From: GCA-2732755 sp965228265
GTDB taxonomy: Bacteria > Planctomycetota > Phycisphaerae > Phycisphaerales > UBA1924
Direction: 5' to 3'
Assembly (NCBI GenBank): GCA_965228265.1
Contig: OZ245804.1
Span: forward strand, 2,666,001-2,730,000
DNA: 64,000 nt
Positions 19,966-28,042 of this stretch are shown here, in pieces. The position numbers and the translations under genes are program-made. A model generated the notes under the pieces. That model had not been told where the DNA came from. It saw only the letters and a program-made list of their open reading frames with translations, and did no database searches. Each line of letters begins with the position of its first letter. Position 1 is the first letter of the stretch.

Positions 19966-20445
19966 TCAGACCCGCTCATACCGAGCCTGCATGAACGAAA
20001 CCAGCTCACCATCCGCCCCCCGCATCTGCGACGTCAGCGTCCTGTGGGCTTCGTCCTCGATCCCGATCACGTCCCTGTACCACGCCAGCTTCGTCTGATC
20101 CTCGAAGCTCGGGCCCTCGGTCTCCAACGGCAACGTCTTCCCGCCCTCATCGAGCCTGCCCCGGTAGATAAACATGTGAGCCATCGGCGACCCGACCCAC
20201 GACCCGACGAAGCACCCCTGGTTCGGATCAAACCCGAGCGTCATGAGATAGCTCATCTCCTCGCCCGTGTGCATCTCGCCGCCGCCCTCGAATACGGCCC
20301 AGAGATCGCCCATCATCCGGACCCGCTCCCTCCCGGGCACCTTCATCGCAGGCTCACCCGGCCCGGGCGAGAACTCGTGCTCGAAACGCCATTCCCCGAC
20401 AAGTTGCTTCAGCCACGCGTGCTCTGGGCTCGGATCGGTGTGCAT
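19966..20445 (-). CDS. DUF1579 family protein
   Basis: A 159-residue soluble protein with HAWLKQLVGEWRFEHEF near the start and a middle MTLGFDPNQGCFVGSWVGSP. These are the marks of the DUF1579 family, a lipocalin-like beta barrel of unknown function common in planctomycetes. The start at 20445 is preferred to the ATG two codons earlier because AGGAGG lies 7 bases before it and only one base before the other. It is a single gene, convergent with tRNA-Arg and divergent from the binding-protein gene. Confidence 0.85.
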   Translation of the reverse strand: MHTDPSPEHAWLKQLVGEWRFEHEFSPGPGEPAMKVPGRERVRMMGDLWAVFEGGGEMHTGEEMSYLMTLGFDPNQGCFVGSWVGSPMAHMFIYRGRLDEGGKTLPLETEGPSFEDQTKLAWYRDVIGIEDEAHRTLTSQMRGADGELVSFMQARYERV

Positions 20446-20524
20446 GGACATGCCTCCTCTGGATGAGCGCAGTCTACAAACCGCGCATCAGCACCCGGTC
20501 CACCCACCACCGGCAGGCTACCAT

Positions 20525-20539
20525 TGAGAACCAGTCTCA
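20525..20539. promoter_or_regulatory. Fur-box-like palindrome upstream of binding protein
   Basis: TGAGAACCAGTCTCA fits the 7-1-7 Fur box pattern TGAGAATnATTCTCA at 12 of 14 positions; TTGAGA and TCTCAA form the outer inverted repeat (20524-20540). It starts directly after a TACCAT that could be the -10, so a bound repressor would cover the transcription start. The regulator's identity is inference. Confidence 0.45.
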
Positions 20540-20556
20540 ACTAGACGGAGCCCGAG

Positions 20557-21450
20557 ATGTCCCGACAGATCCTCGCCGCACTGATCACCATTCTCACGCT
20601 CGCTTGCCCGGCCAATGCCGACCCGGTCGAGTTCCGCGACGACCTCGGACGCACGATCAAGCTCGAGGCCCCCGCCGCGCGCATCGCCGCTCTCTCCCAC
20701 TACGCCGTCGATCCGCTCATCGAGATGGGCACCGCACCCATCGCCCGGGGCGATGTGAAGTTCGAGCTCTCTGAAGCAGCCCAGGAAGTCCACGCCATCA
20801 GCGTGCGCCATTCCGCCGGCCCGAATCTCGAACAGCTCGCCGCCCTCGATACCGACCTCATCATCGTCTCCATCGTCCACGCCGGCTTCGTCGAAACCAT
20901 CGAGAAAGCCGTCGGCACACCCGTCGCCGTCCTCGACCCGACAAGCTTCGACGATCTGCTCAAGGAAATCCGCCTCCTCGGCACCATCACCGGCAACGCC
21001 GACAAGGCCGACGCCATCGCCTCCCGACTCGATGAGGAAGTCACCGAGATCGTCTCGGGCACCACCACCTCCACCACCCGTGTCTACGCCCTCTTCGGGG
21101 CACCCGGCGCCTTCTTCGCCTTCATGCCCGAGACTTATCTGGGCGATGCCATCTCACTCGTCGGGGGCGAACTCGTCAACGCGGGCGAGGAAAGCAAACT
21201 CTTCCGCGGCTTCTCGCCCTTCAGCGTCGAATCCGCCCTCGCCTCAGATCCCGACGTCATCGTGCTTATCTCGCACATGGCCGCCGATCAACAGCTTGAG
21301 ATGCTCGCCAACTTCCCCGGCTGGAACGCGCTGCGAGCCGTCAAGGAAGACCGGGTCGTCGTGCTCCAGGAGCACCACTTCGTCTCCGCCCCGGGCTACC
21401 ACCCCGCCGAGGCCCTCAAGCTCCTCCAGGAAGCCCTCGACGTCGAATAA
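20557..21450 (+). CDS. Periplasmic metal-receptor-type binding protein
   Basis: A 297-residue protein with a signal peptide (MSRQILAALITILTLACPAN) and the fold pattern of class III binding proteins (BtuF/FhuD type): IKLEAPAARIAALSHYAVDP, then an LAALDTDLIIVS strand, a long linking helix, and DPDVIVLISH in the second lobe. Such proteins deliver cobalamin, heme or ferric siderophores to an ABC importer. No importer permease or ATPase adjoins it; the ABC genes at 23 kb are of another class. A Fur-box-like palindrome upstream points to iron or heme. GGAG lies 6 bases before the ATG. Confidence 0.87.
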   Translation: MSRQILAALITILTLACPANADPVEFRDDLGRTIKLEAPAARIAALSHYAVDPLIEMGTAPIARGDVKFELSEAAQEVHAISVRHSAGPNLEQLAALDTDLIIVSIVHAGFVETIEKAVGTPVAVLDPTSFDDLLKEIRLLGTITGNADKADAIASRLDEEVTEIVSGTTTSTTRVYALFGAPGAFFAFMPETYLGDAISLVGGELVNAGEESKLFRGFSPFSVESALASDPDVIVLISHMAADQQLEMLANFPGWNALRAVKEDRVVVLQEHHFVSAPGYHPAEALKLLQEALDVE

Positions 21451-21520
21451 CCCCGCACGGTCACCCCCATACTCCGGGCGGCATTCACCCGATTCGACCC
21501 GCTCGGCCGATTCCTGTGCA

Positions 21521-22171
21521 ATGCCAACAACCGACCCGCGTTCTGCCGGCGTGACCAGACGCGCATTCTCACTCATCGAACTGCTCGTGGTGATGTCCAT
21601 CATCGCCGTGCTCCTCGCCCTCCTGCTCCCCGCCCTGCCAAGGGTCATGGACGCGGGTCGACGAACCGCCTGCGCCGCCAACCTGCGGGGCGTCGGCCAA
21701 GCCGTCGAGCTCTACAAAGGCGACTTCAATGAACTCATGCCCACCGGCACCTACATGCCAAGACCCTGGCTCAACTTCATGAACGACGACGGCTCCTGGC
21801 CCACCTCGTTCAACGAAACACTCGACAACTACTTCGAGATCGACTCGCAGGCCTGGAAATGCCCGGGCGACAAGAGCGTCTACTCCGTCACCTATACCGA
21901 CGACGCCGGCCGCGAACAGCTCGGCAAGTCCTCGTACATGTACATCTCCGCGCTCGGAGGCCAGAAGATCGAAGACTCGTTCTTCTACACCCGGCTCAAC
22001 CTCCAGCCCGTCCGCATCCCCATCGCCCACGACTTCGACGGCAACACGTACGAAACACAGGACGGACGACTCATCCCCGTCGATTTCTTCCACGACACCC
22101 GAAATCTCCTCTTCGGAGATGGGCACGTCGGCAAGTATGATCAGGACGGCCCGTCCCAGCCGGGGCGCTAG
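21521..22171 (+). CDS. Prepilin-type secreted protein with late H...DG motif
   Basis: A 216-residue protein with a type IV pilin-like N-terminus (RRAFSLIELLVVMSIIAVLL). The residue before the cleaved Phe is Ala rather than the usual Gly; the conserved Glu at +5 is present. The C-terminus carries HDTRNLLFGDGHVGKY, the His...Asp-Gly-His motif of the large planctomycete families of DUF1559/H-X9-DG pseudopilins. Such proteins are abundant in planctomycetes and of unknown role. The ATG at 21521 opens directly before the prepilin leader. It precedes the next gene by 18 bp. Confidence 0.87.
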   Translation: MPTTDPRSAGVTRRAFSLIELLVVMSIIAVLLALLLPALPRVMDAGRRTACAANLRGVGQAVELYKGDFNELMPTGTYMPRPWLNFMNDDGSWPTSFNETLDNYFEIDSQAWKCPGDKSVYSVTYTDDAGREQLGKSSYMYISALGGQKIEDSFFYTRLNLQPVRIPIAHDFDGNTYETQDGRLIPVDFFHDTRNLLFGDGHVGKYDQDGPSQPGR

Positions 22172-22189
22172 ACCCACACGGAGCACGCT

Positions 22190-22873
22190 ATGAGCAAGTC
22201 ACTCCTCGATGGCATCGAGTTCGGCGAAAAACGCAAGACCGTCGACGCCGACTGGACCAAAGCGCGCAAGATCGCCGTCGGCACCGCAGCCACACTCCTC
22301 GCCATCGGCGCACTCGGAGCGGGCGCCTACTTCGCCTGGGACAACCGCCCCGTCAGCCTGCCCAAGACCGCCGAGGAAGCCGTCGCCGTCATCAACTCAG
22401 GACGCGTCGACCGCCTGAGCGCCGACCGCAAACGCCAGTACTACGCCGAGGCCTCCCGCCTGATGGAAGACGTCCCCGAAGAAAGCCGCAGGGAGATGTT
22501 CCGCGACGAGGAAAGCCGCGACGCCATGCGCCAGGTCATGATGGAGCAGATGGACAACTCCATGCGCGAGATCGCACGCGGCAACGTCACTTTCGAAGAC
22601 TGGGCACAGCAGATGCGCGAGCAATGGGCCAACCGGCGACCGCCAGAAGACCAAAGACGCGAACGCCCCGAAGCAGAAGAAGAAGGCGAACGCCCGAGCC
22701 AGGCCGACCGACGCGAACAGATGGTCAGCCGCATGGAGTCCGGATTCCAGAACGGCGACGGCCAACGCATGGGCCTCATGATGGCATTCCGCCAACGCAT
22801 GGGCGGCACCATGCGCGGCGGGCCCGGCGGAAGGGGCGGACCGCCCCCCGGCAACCGCGACGGCGGCAACTAA
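22190..22873 (+). CDS. Single-pass membrane protein, Arg/Glu/Met-rich, unknown
   Basis: A 227-residue protein I do not recognise. A cytoplasmic start of about 30 residues precedes one membrane helix (about 36-54, TAATLLAIGALGAGAYFAW). The outer part is highly charged and helical (MEDVPEESRREMFRDEESRD and similar) and ends in a Gly/Arg/Pro-rich tail (MRGGPGGRGGPPPGNRDGGN). It follows the prepilin gene closely and is probably co-transcribed with it. The last codons and stop form part of a 26-bp tandem duplication. Confidence 0.78.
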   Translation: MSKSLLDGIEFGEKRKTVDADWTKARKIAVGTAATLLAIGALGAGAYFAWDNRPVSLPKTAEEAVAVINSGRVDRLSADRKRQYYAEASRLMEDVPEESRREMFRDEESRDAMRQVMMEQMDNSMREIARGNVTFEDWAQQMREQWANRRPPEDQRRERPEAEEEGERPSQADRREQMVSRMESGFQNGDGQRMGLMMAFRQRMGGTMRGGPGGRGGPPPGNRDGGN

Positions 22874-22912
22874 ACTATCCGTGCCACGGCGGCAACTAAA
22901 CTATGCGTGCCA
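22861..22912 (+). repeat. 26-bp tandem duplication spanning a stop codon
   Basis: Bases 22861-22886 and 22887-22912 are two adjacent copies of a 26-bp unit beginning CGGCGGCAACTAAACTAT, with a single mismatch. The first copy holds the last four codons and the TAA of the preceding gene; the second repeats that segment after the stop. Both copies end with GTGCCA, the start of the hairpin motif that follows. Confidence 0.9.
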
Positions 22913-22929
22913 CGGCTGTGTCAGCCGTG
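22911..22929. repeat. Hairpin related to the 88-bp palindromic element
   Basis: CACGGCTG and CAGCCGTG form a perfect 8-bp stem with a TGT loop, preceded by GTGC and followed by CCC. The arms match the core of the two 88-bp elements at 42.7 and 52.8 kb, apart from the last base or two. It probably represents a single-hairpin relative. It could also end transcription, but no T tract follows. Confidence 0.7.
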
Positions 22930-23029
22930 CCCAAACGCTCGTCCGCTCTGCCCCCGCCTTCGCTTCGCGCCCCCACCGGCTCCGCTGCTCGAGCACACCG
23001 GGTCAAACGGCTCCCTATAGTCTCCCATC

Positions 23030-23710
23030 ATGGGTGAAAACGCACCGGCACTCGAAATCAACGAACTCAAATTCAAATACCCCGGAAGCGCTCCAAACGC
23101 GCCCTGGGTCGTCGATGTCCGCTCGCTCGTGCTCAAGCCCGGCGAGCAAACGCTCCTCACCGGCGCGTCCGGTCGAGGCAAAAGCACACTCCTCCAAATC
23201 ATCGCCGGACTCATCGATCCGGATCGCGGCGTCGTCCGCATCCAGGGACGGGACATCCACGCCATCGCCGGCGCCAAACGAGACCTCTTCCGCGGCTCCA
23301 AGATCGGCATGATCTTCCAGAACTTCAACCTCCTCCGCGGTTTCTCAGCGCGAGAGAACGTCCTGGCGGCTCTCATGTTCTCCGAGGTGCCCCGCAAAGA
23401 ACACGACGCCCGCGCCCTCGAACTGCTCGAGATCGTCGGCATCCCCACACCCGAACGCGACGTCGCCGAGCTCTCGATCGGGCAGATGCAGCGCGTCGCC
23501 GTCGCACGCGCCGTCGCTACGAACCCCTCGCTCGTGCTCGCCGACGAGCCCACCGCCAGCCTCGACCCCGAGAACGCCGGGGCCGCGATGGACCTGATCC
23601 AATCAACCTGCCAGAAAGTCGGCGCCGCCCTGCTCTGCACGAGCCACGACCCATCCATGGCAGAACGCTTCACCCGCCGCGAATCACTCGACCAGCTCGT
23701 CACCGCCTGA
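23030..23710 (+). CDS. ABC transporter ATP-binding protein (MacB/LolD type)
   Basis: A 226-residue ATPase. Walker A is GASGRGKST, the signature is LSIGQMQRVAVARA (LSIGQ in place of LSGGQ), and Walker B is LVLADEPTASLD followed by the H-loop CTSHDPS. The overall pattern places it with MacB/LolD/FtsE ATPases that work with FtsX-type permeases in mechanotransmission rather than import. It is 28 bp upstream of such a permease and heads a three-gene cassette with a DUF3299-like protein. Confidence 0.94.
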   Translation: MGENAPALEINELKFKYPGSAPNAPWVVDVRSLVLKPGEQTLLTGASGRGKSTLLQIIAGLIDPDRGVVRIQGRDIHAIAGAKRDLFRGSKIGMIFQNFNLLRGFSARENVLAALMFSEVPRKEHDARALELLEIVGIPTPERDVAELSIGQMQRVAVARAVATNPSLVLADEPTASLDPENAGAAMDLIQSTCQKVGAALLCTSHDPSMAERFTRRESLDQLVTA

Positions 23711-23738
23711 ATTCAGCCCAGCTCTCAAGGACGTACCA

Positions 23739-25028
23739 ATGCCCATGACCGACTGGACCATCATCCGGCGCAGCATGTCGAGCCGGCTCTTCTCCACGGT
23801 AACGACTGTCATCACCGTCGCCATCGCCGTGGGACTCATGCTCACGCTCCTCTCGATGCGCGACTCAGGCCGTCGAGCCTTCGAACGCGGCTCGGGCAAC
23901 ATGCACCTGCTCATCACCGCAGACTCGTCGCCGCTCGTCTCCGTGCTCAACGGCATCTTCTACGCCAACGCCCCGGCGCGACCCATCACTCCAGCCAAGT
24001 TCAACCAGCTCACAAACAGCTTCCCCGCCGAGTACGCCATCCCCACCCAGCTCGGCGACCAGTACATGGGCCTGCCCGTTCTCGCCACCACGCCCGAGTT
24101 CTTCACCAAGTTCAGCCCGAATCCCGACTTCAAGCCCGGCTCGGCCGAGCTCGGCTGGGCGCTCGCCGAAGGACGCATCTTCGAGGCCCCGTTCGAGGTC
24201 GTCATCGGCGCACGAGCCGCACGCGAGGCCAGCGTCAACATCGGCGACGAGCTCGCACTGACCCACGGCATGGGCGAAGAAGCGCACGTCCACCGCGACT
24301 TCCTCTACAAAGTCGTCGGCATCCTCGAACCCACCGGCGCCAGCCACGACCGAGCGCTCTTCACCGACCTGACAAGCTCCTGGATCATCCACGCCCACGA
24401 CCGGCGCAAAGCCGACAACCCCGACGCAGGCAAACCCACCGAAGCAGACCTCACCGATGCCGACAAACTCATCACCGGCATCTTCCTGCGCCTGCCCACC
24501 CGCGGCGACTCGAACATCAGCTCGCTCCTGCCCACCGTTGGAGCCCAGCTCCGGTCCGACCCGACCATCACCGTCGCACAGCCCAGCGAAGAGATCCAGT
24601 CCCTCTTCCGCATCGTCGGCAACATCGACCAGATCCTCATCGCCATGGCCGCGACCGTCATGCTCGCAAGCGCCATCTCCATCATGCTCGCGCTCTACAA
24701 CTCCATGGAACAGCGCCGACGCCAGATCGCCGTCCTCCGCGTCCTCGGTTCGAGCAGACCACGCGTCTTCGGCCTCGTCGTCACCGAATCCGCCATCATC
24801 GGCATTCTCGGCGGCCTCGCCGGCTACGCGGTCGCCTTCATCGGCACACGCATCGTCGCGGCCGTCCTCAAAGAAGAGCTCGGCCTCGTCGTCGAGCCCG
24901 TTTTCGACCCGCAGATCACGTTCATCGTGCTCGTCGCCTCGATCGCCCTGGCAGCCCTTGCGGGCCTGATCCCCGCAGCCGTTGCCTACCGGACCTCCGT
25001 CGCCCGAAACCTTCGTCCGACCGACTGA
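23739..25028 (+). CDS. FtsX/MacB-type ABC transporter permease
   Basis: A 429-residue permease. One membrane helix near the N-terminus (about 20-42) precedes a large periplasmic domain of about 230 residues. Three helices follow at the C-terminus (about 290-325, 345-370, 390-420), including the RRRQIAVLRVLGSSRPRVFG coupling segment. This is the FtsX/MacB/LolE layout. AAGGA lies 7 bases before the ATG at 23739. With the ATPase upstream and the DUF3299 protein downstream it resembles the core of the zinc-linked ZrgBCD-type systems of Vibrio; that comparison is inference. Confidence 0.92.
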   Translation: MPMTDWTIIRRSMSSRLFSTVTTVITVAIAVGLMLTLLSMRDSGRRAFERGSGNMHLLITADSSPLVSVLNGIFYANAPARPITPAKFNQLTNSFPAEYAIPTQLGDQYMGLPVLATTPEFFTKFSPNPDFKPGSAELGWALAEGRIFEAPFEVVIGARAAREASVNIGDELALTHGMGEEAHVHRDFLYKVVGILEPTGASHDRALFTDLTSSWIIHAHDRRKADNPDAGKPTEADLTDADKLITGIFLRLPTRGDSNISSLLPTVGAQLRSDPTITVAQPSEEIQSLFRIVGNIDQILIAMAATVMLASAISIMLALYNSMEQRRRQIAVLRVLGSSRPRVFGLVVTESAIIGILGGLAGYAVAFIGTRIVAAVLKEELGLVVEPVFDPQITFIVLVASIALAALAGLIPAAVAYRTSVARNLRPTD

Positions 25029-25099
25029 ATCCTCCGGGCCTCTCGCACGTACAAACGTGTACCATACGTCGATATCCGCTCCCGAAAGGAGTCCCCCAC

Positions 25100-26194
25100 G
25101 TGCGCACGTTCTGGGCTGTTCTCATCATCGTCATCGCCGCCGCCGGCTTCGTCGTCTTCTCAGGCAGCGACAACGCCACCTCGGCGCCCGCTCTGCAAAC
25201 ATCGACACCCGCCCCCGCACCCGCTGGCGATTCGCAGAACTCCCCCGCCGCTCTCGAGTCCGACACTCCCGCAGCGCCCGCAGAGATCGTCCGCGACGCC
25301 GCCGAGGATTTGATCGAAGACGCCCCGGCCCTCGCCGAGACCGAGACCACCGACAGCACCGATGCCCCCGTCGTCGAGAACACCGCCTCTGAGATCGCCT
25401 CGGAAGTCGCCGAAGCAGACGCCGCCGAAACCGAGACCCTCGAAGCCGACGAACTCACGATCGTCGACCTGACCGCCGAGGACATCGCCGAAGCGACGGA
25501 AGAAGCCGCAGCCGAGAACACCGCGACCGAGATCGCCGAAGCAGGCACCGACGAAACAGGCACCGACGAAGCCGTCCCCGGCTGGGACGCGCTCGCCGAG
25601 AACGCTGCCGACTCCACCGAAAGCGCCGCGACCGAAGAAGCCGCCACAGAAGAAGCCCCCGCCCCCGTCAACCTCACCATCACCGAGACCGAAGCCGGCG
25701 CCCTCCAGGTCGGCGACAAGTTCACCATCACCGGCAAGGGCACCAAGGACGAGCCCTACGTCGTCCCCTGGGATTTCCTCGTCTCCATCCGCCAGGCCTA
25801 CAGCCCACGCGAAGGACGCACCGACATCCCCGAGCACTTCGCCTTCTTCGACGGCAAGTACATCTCCATCGCCGGCTACCTCCAGTTCCCCCTCGCCTCG
25901 CCACAGCCCACCGAGTGCCTCGTCATGCTCAACCAGTGGGACGGCTGCTGCATCGGTGTCCCGCCTACCCCCTACGACGCCATCGAGGTCGCACTCTCCA
26001 CACCCGCCACACAAGCACAAAAGTTCGCCGTCGAAGGACGCATCGTCGGCAAACTCAAAATCGACCCCTACCTCGTCGGCAACTGGCTCATCGGGCTCTA
26101 CCTGATCGGCGACGCCACCGTCGACGTCTCCGGCTCACGGTCCGCCGAGGAGGTCTACGGCAACACGCCCTCGCAGTTCCTCCCCGGGCAGTAA
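25100..26194 (+). CDS. Membrane-anchored DUF3299-like protein with acidic linker
   Basis: A 364-residue protein with an N-terminal membrane anchor (MRTFWAVLIIVIAAAGFVVF), a long Ala/Glu/Thr-rich acidic linker (about 25-195) and a compact C-terminal domain. That domain holds ISIAGYLQFPLASP, CLVMLNQWDGCCIGVPPTPY and an EGRIVGKLKIDP strand, closely like DUF3299 (GYMxPL ... CxHVPPPP). The cysteine-rich strand suggests metal or thiol chemistry. The GTG start has AAAGGAG 8 bases upstream. Its place after an ABC ATPase and permease suggests it assists that transporter. The linker is probably unstructured. Confidence 0.8.
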   Translation: MRTFWAVLIIVIAAAGFVVFSGSDNATSAPALQTSTPAPAPAGDSQNSPAALESDTPAAPAEIVRDAAEDLIEDAPALAETETTDSTDAPVVENTASEIASEVAEADAAETETLEADELTIVDLTAEDIAEATEEAAAENTATEIAEAGTDETGTDEAVPGWDALAENAADSTESAATEEAATEEAPAPVNLTITETEAGALQVGDKFTITGKGTKDEPYVVPWDFLVSIRQAYSPREGRTDIPEHFAFFDGKYISIAGYLQFPLASPQPTECLVMLNQWDGCCIGVPPTPYDAIEVALSTPATQAQKFAVEGRIVGKLKIDPYLVGNWLIGLYLIGDATVDVSGSRSAEEVYGNTPSQFLPGQ

Positions 26195-26243
26195 CGCCCA
26201 GAGCGTGCCCCCGCTTCTCCGCCCTCAACAATCCGAGAACCGA

Positions 26244-27188
26244 TCACTGATAGAAATCCAGCTCGCTCGCGCCGCCACCCGTGAAACTCTCCACGAACAC
26301 CGGCAACGCCTTGAACGAGATCACGCCGCCCGCCACCGCGACCAGCGCGATCCGAACGCCAAGCCTCGTCTTCCATCCAAGCTTGCTCTTGAACTCGGGC
26401 AGCACAAGCAAGAACGGCATCGCCGCCAAAACGACCGCGTGCCACATCGGCATCTCGCTGTAGAAGTGCCCCACGACAATCACGCCGCTCAGCCACAACA
26501 CAAACAGCGTGCCCACCGGCGAACCGAGAGACCGCCCCTTCACGATCAGCCCCACGAGCGCCATCCCGATCAGCGCCACCCCGACACCCACCGCGATCTG
26601 CCACTGCGCACTGGCGCCCGAATCAAAGACCGCCGGCACCGTAAACATCGGAACCGCAGCCATCGAGAACCCCATCGGCGCCGCATTGGTCTTGCGATCA
26701 ATTAGATCCATCGCCCCAAACGCCAGCACCATCCACAGCCCGAAGCCCGCGGTCCACGCGATCGTCTCCACACCCGCTTCCCACTGATGCCGACGCGCCG
26801 AGGCAAGCTGAAGCCAGAGCACCAACCCGACCAGCACCAGCCGACCCGCCCACCGCAGCATCGGCTGCTTCGTTGCCCGGAGCGAGAACGCCTCCAGGCT
26901 CACCAGCACCACCCCGACGACCGCCAGCAGAAACTGCCTGTGCGAAGCCGACATCCGCAACGGGTTCCACTCGGGCGGCAAACCCTGGATCGCCCACAGC
27001 ACAAGCACGAACGCCAGCCCGAAACCGAGCGTTGGCCCCAAACGCTCCAGCCGGCGTGCTCGCTTGGAATGCTCGTCCCGCCGCGTCATGTACGACGAAA
27101 CCCAGAACCCGACAAACGCGCCCAGCGCACCGATCGCGCCCGGCGCCGCGATGCCCAGAAGGCCGTCGCGGAGCTGTTCCTGTGTCAC
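26244..27188 (-). CDS. Polytopic membrane protein, unknown
   Basis: A 314-residue integral membrane protein with about nine hydrophobic helices and no motif that I recognise. It starts VTQEQLRDGLLGIAAPGAIG and carries a basic loop YMTRRDEHSKRARRLERLGP after the first helix. The GTG at 27188 is chosen because AGGGGA stands ahead of it; the longer frame upstream runs into the yceI region and is Arg/Pro-rich. It lies 43 bp after yceI on the same strand, so the two may share a transcript. It converges with the DUF3299 gene. Confidence 0.8.
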   Translation of the reverse strand: MTQEQLRDGLLGIAAPGAIGALGAFVGFWVSSYMTRRDEHSKRARRLERLGPTLGFGLAFVLVLWAIQGLPPEWNPLRMSASHRQFLLAVVGVVLVSLEAFSLRATKQPMLRWAGRLVLVGLVLWLQLASARRHQWEAGVETIAWTAGFGLWMVLAFGAMDLIDRKTNAAPMGFSMAAVPMFTVPAVFDSGASAQWQIAVGVGVALIGMALVGLIVKGRSLGSPVGTLFVLWLSGVIVVGHFYSEMPMWHAVVLAAMPFLLVLPEFKSKLGWKTRLGVRIALVAVAGGVISFKALPVFVESFTGGGASELDFYQ

Positions 27189-27231
27189 TTGGAATCCCCT
27201 TCTGCGAGGAAGTGCGAACCGTAGCCCGTGA

Positions 27232-27861
27232 TTACTGACGCATGCCCGTGATGGCAACGGTGATCGTGGTCTTGTCGCCCAGCGCACCGTTCTCCACGCC
27301 GTAGTTCACGCCGTAGTCCGAACGGTTGATCTCAAGCACAGCTTCCCAGCCCGAGCGGTGCCCGCCGCGCGGGTCGGCACGGTCCCCGATCCACTCGAGC
27401 ACCGTCGTCTCCTCACGCGTCACGCCGTGGAACGTCAGATCGCCCGTGATCCTGACCTTGTTCTCCCCAGCCGACTCGAACGTCTTGCCCACGAACCGGA
27501 TCTCCGGGAACTCCTTCACGCTGAAAAAGTCCGCGCCACGCAGGTGCTTGTCGCGCCCGTCGTTGTTCGAGTCCACACTCTCGGCCTTCACGACCACATC
27601 GAGCACGCTGCTGCTCGGGTTCTCCAGATCAATCGCGTACTCGCCAGCCATCTGCTCGAACGAGCCGTAGAAATTCGTCACGCCCATGTAGCCCAGCTTG
27701 AACACCACCGACGAGTGCGTCGCGTCAACCGCGTACGCGTCGGCCCGGCTCGTCTCGTAGACCGCCTTGTCCGCCGCGTTCGGGTTCGAGCCGAACCCGA
27801 TCATCACGCCGCCGAGTGCCGCCGAACCGACCGCCGCAAGAACCATGGACTTCGTCTTCAT
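27232..27861 (-). CDS. YceI family periplasmic protein
   Basis: A 209-residue protein with a signal-peptide-like N-terminus (MKTKSMVLAAVGSAALGGVM) and the YceI lipocalin-like domain: YAVDATHSSVVFKLGYMGVT, DFFSVKEFPEIRFVGKT and ITGDLTFHGVTREE. YceI proteins bind polyisoprenoid or similar lipids in the periplasm. GGAG lies 7 bases before the ATG. A consensus TATAAT and a palindrome lie about 90-110 bp upstream, so it is probably regulated by a repressor. The membrane protein gene follows on the same strand. Confidence 0.93.
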   Translation of the reverse strand: MKTKSMVLAAVGSAALGGVMIGFGSNPNAADKAVYETSRADAYAVDATHSSVVFKLGYMGVTNFYGSFEQMAGEYAIDLENPSSSVLDVVVKAESVDSNNDGRDKHLRGADFFSVKEFPEIRFVGKTFESAGENKVRITGDLTFHGVTREETTVLEWIGDRADPRGGHRSGWEAVLEINRSDYGVNYGVENGALGDKTTITVAITGMRQ

Positions 27862-27950
27862 CGGAATCTCCTGAGTGCATGAGCCGGGGGACCCGCCCAC
27901 CGACACAGAATCTGATCCTACGTCGAACCCGGGAGGCCCGAAACATATTC

Positions 27951-27972
27951 GTTGTTTGAACAACAAATTATA
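27951..27972 (-). promoter_or_regulatory. TATAAT promoter element with adjoining palindrome, yceI
   Basis: On the minus strand a perfect TATAAT (27967-27972) is followed after two bases by GTTGTT-CA-AACAAC (27951-27964), a palindrome that would cover the transcription start. No good -35 is seen at 17 bases, which fits a promoter needing an activator or an anti-repressor. The start codon of yceI is 90 bases downstream. Confidence 0.5.
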
Positions 27973-28042
27973 CCCGTCACGCAGGGGCCGGGCATCCGAT
28001 GCGGTCCCGGCAGAGCCAGCCGCGACAGGGCGAGGTCTCGAA

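Noticed and set aside
22190..26194. Possible mobile or defence island around the ABC cassette
   Set aside because: No integrase, transposase, toxin or nuclease and no change in composition; the genes look chromosomal.
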